A stretch of DNA of 64,000 nucleotides. Origin: Geodermatophilus saharensis (GTDB lineage: Bacteria; Actinomycetota; Actinomycetes; Mycobacteriales; Geodermatophilaceae). Where the stretch lies: positions 181,896-245,895 of the forward strand of contig NZ_FZOH01000005.1 of NCBI RefSeq assembly GCF_900188205.1, given 5' to 3'. Below are positions 58,593-64,000 of the stretch, piece after piece. The stretch's first letter is position 1. Every line of letters starts with the position of its first letter. Position numbers and translations under genes: made by a program. Below the pieces are notes generated by a model. That model had not been told where the DNA came from, did no database searches, and worked only from the letters and a program-made list of their open reading frames with translations.

Positions 58593-58904
58593 TCAAATGG
58601 GCCTGGCGACCCCGGTCGAGCTGGCCCCGCCGTAGAGCACCGACACCGACCGGTCGGTGCAAAGCCGCTCGGCGGCCTCGCCGTCGGCCATGCCCACGTA
58701 TCGCTGCCCCAGCGCGTAGGCGGCGGCGTGCGTCTCGGCGGCTGCCACCGCGCGGCGGACGGACGGCGGCACCTCGTTCAGCACGGTGACCGGGACGCCG
58801 GAGGCGGTGAAGGTGATGCGCGGCTCGGGCGTCGCCTGCGGCTTCGGGTAGGCCGCCTGGTGCGCAGTGGTATCGGCCGCCCGGCGGGTCTCCGATCGGG
58901 ACAT
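58593..58904 (-). CDS. Hypothetical protein
   Basis: 103 residues from ATG 58904. The N-terminus is Thr/Ala/Pro-rich; the second half (VPVTVLNEVPPSVRRAVAAA, ETHAAAYALGQRYVGMADGE) has one plausible helix pair. No family recognised, and base composition is core-like. It may be a real small gene or a fortuitous frame. Confidence 0.4.
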   Translation of the reverse strand: MSRSETRRAADTTAHQAAYPKPQATPEPRITFTASGVPVTVLNEVPPSVRRAVAAAETHAAAYALGQRYVGMADGEAAERLCTDRSVSVLYGGASSTGVARPI

Positions 58905-58984
58905 GGCGTCAGGGGCTCCCAAAGTGCTGTCCGCCGGCATCGGTTGGGCAGGCTCCCGGCCGAGCTGGACCACGGGTCGGGCTA

Positions 58985-59310
58985 CAGATCCTGGCGGCGA
59001 TGCACAAGTAGGCCGATACCGGCGTCTTCGCTCGTGGCGCCCGGCCGGTCAAGCTGCATAGGGGAGGGCTACGGCGACCCGCGGGTCCGCCGCCACCTGC
59101 GCCAACGCGGCGTCGCCGCTTGCACCGCGGAGATCGGGCGCGATCGCAGCGCTCGCTGGGAGCGACACCGCCGGGTCGTCGAATGAACCCTGGGGTGGCC
59201 GCTGTCCCACGAGCCCCTCGCGCTGCGCCTTGACCGCAGCGTTCCGACTGTCACGGCGCTGGACCGCCTGGCTGTCGCTCTCGCCGGGCGTCCGCAGGCT
59301 CCCGACGACC
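58985..59310 (+). pseudogene. IS5-family transposase C-terminal remnant
   Basis: The frame reads ADTGVFARGARPVKLH, GYGDPRVRRHLRQRGV, ARWERHRRVVE, an in-frame TGA, then TLGW, LALRLDRSVPTVTALDRLAV ALAG. This matches the end of IS5-type transposases (R-x-V-V-E-R-T-x-x-W-L ... L-R-x-x-R ... A-L-x-x-L-A). The TGA replaces the expected Arg codon (CGA to TGA). Frame changes upstream and no inverted terminal repeats show an old remnant. Confidence 0.6.
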
Positions 59311-59572
59311 TACTGCAACGTCTTTCGACCTCGCTCGTGAAGCGCTGCGCTCGCGCCTCGACAGGCGACCCACCAACGTTGCCGCCAACAAGCCACCAAC
59401 ACGCCGCCGTTAAGACAGGCGGTTGGCGGCAAGAACGGCGTGTACGCCCGGCTCAAGCGGCCGATGGAGACTGACATCTGGGAGTCGGCATAGACATCCG
59501 TGGGTCATGCCGCCTAGAGTGACCGTGGTCGGCGCGAGCCGACCGTCAGCCCACTGCGCGAGGAGGAGACCC
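59311..59572. other. Intergenic; short inverted repeat, no gene
   Basis: Around 59400-59442, CACGCCG...GTT is mirrored by AACGGCGTG, and GCCGCCAAC (59382) by GTTGGCGGC (59421). No coding frame is convincing. The ribosome-binding site AGGAGGAG of the next gene ends the stretch. Confidence 0.5.
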
Positions 59573-60469
59573 ATGGCGACCAGCGGCCCGGATGGCCCCC
59601 TGTACTACGGCCTGCCGGACCCGGACAGCGACGAGATCCGGGAGATGTTCAGCAACCGGGAGGCCCGCGAGGCGTACCGGTTCCTCTTTGAGCGCCGGTT
59701 CCTCCACGAGCACCGGACCGCGCCCCTGCCGACGATGGCGGAGTGGATCGAGCGGGCCGAGCGCGTGCTCGGGAAGGCCAACGTGCACACCCAGCGCCGG
59801 CTGAGGGACGTCCGTGAGTTCTTCGTCGTCACGACGCACAAGCAGGGTTCTGACTGGGTCTACAAGCTCGAGGGGCGCAAGCCGGACGCTGCCGCCGACG
59901 CCGGCGCGAAGATCTCCCCGCGCCTGCAGGCGGAGGTCTACACGATGAAGGGACGGTTCTGCGCGATGTGCGGGCGCGGCCCCGCGGAGGGCGTCAAGCT
60001 CCAGATCGACCACATCATCCCGCGGCAGTGGGGCGGGGAGACCACGCTGGAAAATCTCGAGCCGCTGTGCGTGGCGCACAACCACGGCAAGCAGGCCTTC
60101 TTCGAGTCGCTGAACCCCTACGCCGACGCCATCACCCGTGCGGTGAAGCTCGAGACCCCGTGGGAGCGGATCGGTGAGCTGCTGATCGCCATGCGCGAGA
60201 TCGGCAAGCGGGTGCCGGCCGAGCTGCTGCCGATCGTCGGCCTCGAGACCCACAAGGGTGATCCCGCGCGCCGCCTCCGCGACCTGCGGGTGGTGCTCGA
60301 CTGGGACGTCCGCGTGTACAAGCGCAGGGAGGGACGCTCCACGGTCGTCGAGTACGAGCTGATCGAGGCGAAGCCGTGGCCTCCGGAGGGACCCAAGGAG
60401 GCCGTCAACCGCTACGAGCGCGAGCGCAAGCGGCGTAAGGCCGCGGAGCGCCGCGGGGATGACAACTAG
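59573..60469 (+). CDS. HNH endonuclease
   Basis: 298 residues from ATG 59573, with AGGAGGAG 5 bp upstream. The HNH-with-zinc motif is CAMCGRG (Cys130, Cys133), QIDHIIPRQWGGETTLENLE PLCVAHNHGK (Asp146-His147, Asn161, Cys166, His169-Asn170). The first ~115 residues are a separate domain (REAYRFLFERRFLHEHRTAP; LRDVREFFVVTTHKQGSDWV) and the C-terminal ~125 residues a third (RLRDLRVVLDWDVRVYKRRE). It should cut DNA; the target is unknown. GC content is core-like, unlike its neighbours. Confidence 0.85.
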   Translation: MATSGPDGPLYYGLPDPDSDEIREMFSNREAREAYRFLFERRFLHEHRTAPLPTMAEWIERAERVLGKANVHTQRRLRDVREFFVVTTHKQGSDWVYKLEGRKPDAAADAGAKISPRLQAEVYTMKGRFCAMCGRGPAEGVKLQIDHIIPRQWGGETTLENLEPLCVAHNHGKQAFFESLNPYADAITRAVKLETPWERIGELLIAMREIGKRVPAELLPIVGLETHKGDPARRLRDLRVVLDWDVRVYKRREGRSTVVEYELIEAKPWPPEGPKEAVNRYERERKRRKAAERRGDDN

Positions 60470-60477
60470 CTCCGGAG

Positions 60478-60795
60478 GTGACCACCGCTCAGGAGGTCAT
60501 TGACCACTTCGCCGTCTCCGCCGGTGGCCGTCGGCTTCTCGACCAGTGGCGGCGCGACCCGCACAAGGCGGCGGTCGTTCCCGACGTCCTCGCTCATGAG
60601 TCACGGGTCGTCGAGGCGGCCAGCCTGGCCGAGGTGGCGGATGTCTGCCGCCGAACCGAGCACGCGCTGGGTGAGGTGAAACGGACAGACGCGATGAGCG
60701 TGTCGGCCGTCCGCGACTGGCACCCGCCCCACCCCACCATGTTCGTGCTGCACTCGATCACCGAAGAGGCAGGGAGGATCCCGACGTGGGAGTAG
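60478..60795 (+). CDS. Hypothetical protein, possible 5' part of a broken gene
   Basis: 105 residues from GTG 60478, 8 bp after the HNH stop. Helical N-terminus (TTAQEVIDHFAVSAGGRRLL, DQWRRDPHKAAVVPDVLAHE). The TAG at 60793 is followed in the same frame by FRVAAQQESQRRRLWDIAAA, so the stop may be a nonsense mutation joining this to the next pseudogene. No family recognised. Confidence 0.45.
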   Translation: MTTAQEVIDHFAVSAGGRRLLDQWRRDPHKAAVVPDVLAHESRVVEAASLAEVADVCRRTEHALGEVKRTDAMSVSAVRDWHPPHPTMFVLHSITEEAGRIPTWE

Positions 60796-60801
60796 TTCCG
60801 G

Positions 60802-61264
60802 GTGGCTGCTCAGCAGGAGAGCCAAAGACGCCGCCTCTGGGACATCGCCGCGGCAAAGATCACCGAGGTCGTGGAGGGGGAGTCCCCAGTCGCATGGCGC
60901 ACGGCGCCATGCGCTGGCGCATCGGGAACTTCTACTACTCCTTCCTGAGGGAGCAGTACGTTCACGCAGTCTTCCGCGAGTGCGGCGTACACCTGCGGCA
61001 GCACCCACTCGCCGATGCCCTGTTTTGAGTCGACGGATAGGCCGGGGACAGCCACGTCGAGCTCTACATCGGCAAGCCGAGTTCCGGCGTCAGCATGAGG
61101 GGCGGAAGCCCCATGCCGCGACGATCTTGGCTGACGTCTATCCCGAGGAGTCCTTCATCGCGACCGAGCTGCCCGTCCGCCACCAGTTCGGCGTCTGTCA
61201 TCTGCCAGACGACCGACGGGTCCGGGAGGCGGCTGAGCAGGTTCGTCGGCTACTTGCGCGGTAA
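60802..61264 (+). pseudogene. Frameshifted gene following the HNH endonuclease
   Basis: Pieces in successive frames: AAQQESQRRRLWDIAAAKIT EVVEGESPVAWR, then RWRIGNFYYSFLREQYVHAV FRECGVHLRQHPLADALF, then QAEFRRQHEGRKPHAATILA, PEESFIATELPVRHQFGVCHL. Coding-like composition in each piece, but at least two frame changes and stops. Function unknown; it probably was a partner of the HNH gene. Confidence 0.5.
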
Positions 61265-61570
61265 GCGCGCGTCCCGTCGCCGAGTAGACATCCCAGCTGG
61301 AACCTCGATTGATGCGTTCCCGGGCTACGGTGCGAGCCGACACGGAGCTGAAGTTCCGTGATATTGCGGATCTCGAGCCCAAAGGCCGGCGTTGCCTGCC
61401 GGACGAAGTCATTCACCGCCCGTAGCCTTTGCCCAACGGTTCGCTGTCAGTCCCGACGGCAGCGCGGTCAGTGTGTCGACCTATACACAACGTGGGGCAG
61501 TGATCTTGGATGTGGTTACGTCCACTGGTCCCCCGGTACAGGCGTAAACGTGTGGAACGGAGGTTGATCG
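61265..61570. other. 306-bp promoter region of the HNH_2 gene
   Basis: No gene seen. TATACA at 61482-61487 may be a -10 box, and GGAGG at 61558-61562 is the ribosome-binding site for the gene at 61571. Confidence 0.45.
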
Positions 61571-62518
61571 ATGGATGACGTTCGGGCGTGGTTGTTCATG
61601 GCCGTTGACGGCGATGATCGTCAGTTCGGTGGAAATGATGGCTATGCCGATGAGCCGGATGTCTTCTATAGCTGGGATAGCCGGGTCCCACGCGCCAAGG
61701 ACGTCGTCGTCGGTGACCGGGTGGCCCTCTGGGACAAACACCGCCTTATTGGCGCCTCGGTGGTTGAGGAAATTCAAGAGGGTGAAGGGCCCAAGACGAT
61801 CTACCGCTGCAAGGTCTGCGGCCAGGCCAGTATTAAGTGGCGCAAGGTGAAGCGCCCCTTCTTTCGCTGCGGGAATCAACGTTGCTTGGCGGAGTTCGAC
61901 GACCCGCAGACAGAAACTGTGCCCGTTGTAACCTACAGGGCCATCTACGACGCCGCGTGGGTGCCTCTACCCTCCGCCCTCTCCGCCAAGGAGTTGCGCG
62001 ACCTGTGCCGGGATCCCGGATCTCAGCACGCGATCCGTCCTCTTCGGTGGCAAGCCTTTGAAGAATCCCTCGCCAGCAAGGGCCGGCCGCTCGCGCTCGA
62101 CGACGTGGACCGGCGAGCCGGAACCCTGTCTGGTGGCCACCGCATCGCGGCCACGCGAGTAAGGCGCGGGCAAGGGGCCTTCCGCAAGAGCCTCCTTCGA
62201 ACCTACGGCCCCGTGTGCGCCATAACTGGGGACTGCCCCGAGGAAGTGCTCGAGGCTGGCCACCTGTACAGCTACGCCGAGGTGGGAGTGCATCACGAGC
62301 ATGGTGGCCTACTTCTGCGGCGGGACATTCATCGGCTGTTTGACCGGGGAGCCTTAGCTATCGAGCCCGAAACTTGCACAATCAGCGTTGCCCCCGACCT
62401 GGCCAGATATCCGATGTATGCAGCCCTGGAGGGGGGCGAGCTCGCCGTTCCCCCAAACGATCGGCACCTTCGATGGTTTCGGCAGCACTGGTCTCAGCAC
62501 CGTGCGAGGCGGGCATAG
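61571..62518 (+). CDS. EVE-like/zinc-ribbon/HNH_2 restriction nuclease
   Basis: 315 residues from ATG 61571. Residues ~1-75 (AWLFMAVDGDDRQFGGNDGY, VVVGDRVALWDKHRLIGASV VEEI) resemble an EVE/PUA-like base-reading domain. A zinc ribbon follows with C80-x2-C83 and C100-x4-C105. The C-terminal HNH_2 domain (~200-262) is RKSLLRTYGPVCAITGDCPE EVLEAGHLYSYAEVGVHHEH and RRDIHRLFDRGALAIEP. The mix suggests DNA cleavage governed by base modification. It is convergent with a C5-cytosine methyltransferase 70 bp away, so the two are probably a restriction-modification unit. Confidence 0.85.
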   Translation: MDDVRAWLFMAVDGDDRQFGGNDGYADEPDVFYSWDSRVPRAKDVVVGDRVALWDKHRLIGASVVEEIQEGEGPKTIYRCKVCGQASIKWRKVKRPFFRCGNQRCLAEFDDPQTETVPVVTYRAIYDAAWVPLPSALSAKELRDLCRDPGSQHAIRPLRWQAFEESLASKGRPLALDDVDRRAGTLSGGHRIAATRVRRGQGAFRKSLLRTYGPVCAITGDCPEEVLEAGHLYSYAEVGVHHEHGGLLLRRDIHRLFDRGALAIEPETCTISVAPDLARYPMYAALEGGELAVPPNDRHLRWFRQHWSQHRARRA

Positions 62519-62588
62519 GCGCTTGAGCCTAGTGCCGCGCTGCATGCCCAGCTCCGCTTCCGGAAACCGATCGCCCACGGCCACACGG

Positions 62589-63680
62589 TCAGCCCTCTAT
62601 GTACGGTCTCAGGTGTCGCGCAATGGCGTGGGCGAGACCGACCGGCACTGCGTTGCCGATCTGCTTAGCGACCTGAATCTTGGATCCGCACCAGAGAAAC
62701 TCGTCGGGGAAGTCCTGTAGCCGCGCGGCTTCCAGATGTGTGATCGGGCGGTTCACTCGATTCGTTGGGTGCACCGGATCCCACTGCGGGTGCAGGTATT
62801 GCCCCTTCTCAGGCTTGAAGAACTCAGTCCGGATGGTGAGCGACGGAGCGTCCCACCGCATGCGACCCATAACATCTGTGGTGCCGCTCGCCTTGTTGCG
62901 CCAGCAGGCCGGCTGTAGTTCGACGGGCAGGTCAAACCGCCCCCCGCCCGGAGGGATGTGGTCATATCGCTCAAGAGACATCTGCGTCGGATTTCGGCCC
63001 ACATGAAGGTCCAGGCCCTTGAACACGCCTGGCACGGTCTCGCCGAAGAAGGTTGCGGTGGAACTGGGCAATCCAGTCGAGTCGGGGAAGGGCGGGAGAT
63101 CGGAAATCCGGCTGCGTACAGTTTCCCATGGCCGCAGGCGGCTGGTCGGGGTTTGGGCGTGGGTTGGGGTAGGCAGGCCGATGCGGCCGATTCGGGACCC
63201 GATAACGATGGCGCGGGGTCGCCGTTGGGCCACGCCATAATCGGCGGCGAGCAGCACACCGTAGGACAACGAATAGTTTCTGAGGCAGGCCTCATCGAGG
63301 AGCATGGCGAACTCGCTGCTGGACGAGAACCGCTCGACATTCTCCACGACGAAGACTTTGGGCTGCGCCTCCTCGATGACCCGCAGATACTGCTCCCACA
63401 ACTTATTGCGCGGGTCGTCAACGTTCTTGGTGCCCAGGTTGGAGAATCCCTGGCAGGGTGGTCCTCCGACCACGACGTCGGCTTCTGGAAAGCTTCGCGC
63501 ATCGACCCTGCAGATGTCGTCCCACAACATATGGTTCTCGCCGAAGTTGGCGGCGTACGTGGAGGCCGCGGCGAGGTCGAACTCCACCGCGCACACGGGT
63601 TCAAATCCGGCTTGGACAAAGCCGACAGTCATACCGCCGCAGCCGGCAAAGAGGTCGATCACAGTCGGGGAAGAGGTCAC
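62589..63680 (-). CDS. DNA (cytosine-5) methyltransferase
   Basis: 363 residues from GTG 63680 (TTG 63710 also possible). SAM motif I VIDLFAGCGGMTVGFVQAGF, catalytic GGPPCQGFSNLG (Cys76), ENVERF motif, QRRPRAIVIGSRIG, and C-terminal motifs IX/X (HLEAARLQDFPDEFLW, QIGNAVPVGLAHAIARHL). The target-recognition region lies around residues 180-280. It methylates cytosine C5 within an unknown site and would protect DNA from the convergent HNH_2 nuclease. Confidence 0.94.
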   Translation of the reverse strand: MTSSPTVIDLFAGCGGMTVGFVQAGFEPVCAVEFDLAAASTYAANFGENHMLWDDICRVDARSFPEADVVVGGPPCQGFSNLGTKNVDDPRNKLWEQYLRVIEEAQPKVFVVENVERFSSSSEFAMLLDEACLRNYSLSYGVLLAADYGVAQRRPRAIVIGSRIGRIGLPTPTHAQTPTSRLRPWETVRSRISDLPPFPDSTGLPSSTATFFGETVPGVFKGLDLHVGRNPTQMSLERYDHIPPGGGRFDLPVELQPACWRNKASGTTDVMGRMRWDAPSLTIRTEFFKPEKGQYLHPQWDPVHPTNRVNRPITHLEAARLQDFPDEFLWCGSKIQVAKQIGNAVPVGLAHAIARHLRPYIEG

Positions 63681-63930
63681 GAGACGCAGGTTAGGCGATG
63701 GCGCCGACAATCTTGCTTAACTACGAGCGGTGCGTTCCGTCGATGTCTGCTACTTCGGGGAGTCCAGCCTTCCGACAGTGCAGATCACTCAATGCCATCA
63801 CGACCTATCGTCACGGCCTCGGCCCGGTTGCCGCCCTCCGGACGCCAAGCATGGTTCACTGCTGGAGCTCCGTCGGACCGATGGCGTCGGACTTGCTCTG
63901 AGACAGGAACTGCCTGCCGAGAGGGCTGAG
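63681..63930. other. Divergent promoter region, no gene seen
   Basis: About 220-250 bp between the methyltransferase start and the next gene. No clear coding frame; GAGAGG just before 63931 is a ribosome-binding site. Confidence 0.5.
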
Positions 63931-64000
63931 ATGGCAACTCCTTCTGGCGCTGGAGGCAGTGGCGCTGGAGGCAGTGGCGCTGGAGGCAGTGGCGCTGGAG
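63931..64000 (+). CDS. Start of a Gly/Ser/Ala-repeat protein (cut by window end)
   Basis: ATG 63931 with GAGAGG 5 bp upstream opens MATPSGAGG followed by repeated SGAGG units, running off the window. The low-complexity start looks like a flexible linker or a slippage-prone region. The rest, and so the function, is unseen. It is divergent from the methyltransferase and could be a third component of that system. Confidence 0.5.
   Translation, partial: MATPSGAGGSGAGGSGAGGSGAG
63946..64000 (+). repeat. 15-bp tandem repeat encoding SGAGG
   Basis: GGCGCTGGAGGCAGT repeats perfectly at 63946, 63961 and 63976 and continues past the window end. Unit length is a multiple of three, so copy-number change keeps the frame. 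Confidence 0.9.

Noticed and set aside
63590..63615. GGTTCAAATCC, like a tRNA T-arm
   Set aside because: It lies inside the cytosine methyltransferase coding sequence and no acceptor or anticodon stem can be folded around it.
52300..64000. CRISPR array or prophage in the island
   Set aside because: No regularly spaced repeats, cas genes, capsid, tail, terminase or integrase could be recognised.

Overview
This is a very GC-rich actinobacterial chromosome segment with many GTG starts, 4-nt stop/start overlaps and TANNNT -10 boxes placed directly before start codons. The gene set (DUF222/13E12 HNH gene, DUF3117, GAF-ANTAR and GAF-PP2C regulators, mycothiol-type DsbA-like protein, spore-photoproduct-lyase-like radical SAM protein, Flp/Tad pilus genes) fits Actinomycetota, most likely Geodermatophilaceae (Blastococcus, Modestobacter, Geodermatophilus). 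The family assignment is inference. 

Core, 1-51.8 kb. (i) 0-9.6 kb: small effector-binding and TfoX-like proteins, an EamA exporter, a broken DUF222/HNH gene, DNA glycosylase tag, DUF3117, leucyl aminopeptidase, an uncharacterised 485-aa protein, a broken DinB/DUF664 gene, a carotenoid desaturase and a DUF6766 remnant. (ii) 9.6-16.3 kb: a spore-photoproduct-lyase-like protein, a signalling cluster (GAF-PP2C phosphatase, unknown membrane protein, GAF-ANTAR), and divergent glgA/glgC. (iii) 16.3-26.7 kb: an envelope-stress block (methyltransferase, ECF sigma E, zinc anti-sigma, HtrA, TatB, DsbA-like, Mrp), then AzlCD, chorismate mutase, Ogt, DUF1003 and MgtE_N/CBS. The order tag-DUF3117-glgA-glgC-methyltransferase-sigE-rseA-htrA-tatB-mrp matches the Mycobacterium tuberculosis Rv1210-Rv1229c region as I recall it. 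(iv) 26.7-37.5 kb: PhzF, EamA, HpcH/HpaI lyase plus acyl-CoA dehydrogenase, DUF4230, a DrrAB-like ABC exporter with DUF4097 and a ribbon-helix-helix regulator, and a divergent MFS/LacI pair. (v) 37.5-51.6 kb: GT39 and GT2-GtrA glycosyltransferases, oxidoreductase, EthD plus ThDP enzyme, GGDEF-EAL protein, GtrA, OsmC, an AraC-nitrilase module and a beta-propeller lipoprotein.

Accessory island, ~52.3 kb to the end. Base composition and codon use change abruptly inside a cpaF/tadA gene; a short broken tadC piece survives at 54.05-54.29 kb between two foreign blocks, and the rest of the tad operon is missing. The island holds a metallophosphoesterase with an adaptor-like N-terminal domain, a DUF2335 protein coupled to a membrane protein with a histone-fold-like segment, a HEPN-like pseudogene, an XRE-ImmA/DUF4411 PIN pair, an IS5-type transposase remnant, an HNH protein, an EVE-like/zinc-ribbon/HNH_2 nuclease convergent with a C5-cytosine methyltransferase, and the start of an SGAGG-repeat protein. 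It looks like a defence/mobile-element graveyard; no integrase, tRNA or CRISPR array is visible.

The most unusual non-genic feature is a dispersed family of ~55-65-bp hairpin elements (at least seven copies, one nested inside another). Their stems change sequence with compensating changes, they sit at or within a few bases of stop codons, and two of them lie inside broken genes. A second, unrelated palindromic repeat pair flanks the beta-propeller gene.
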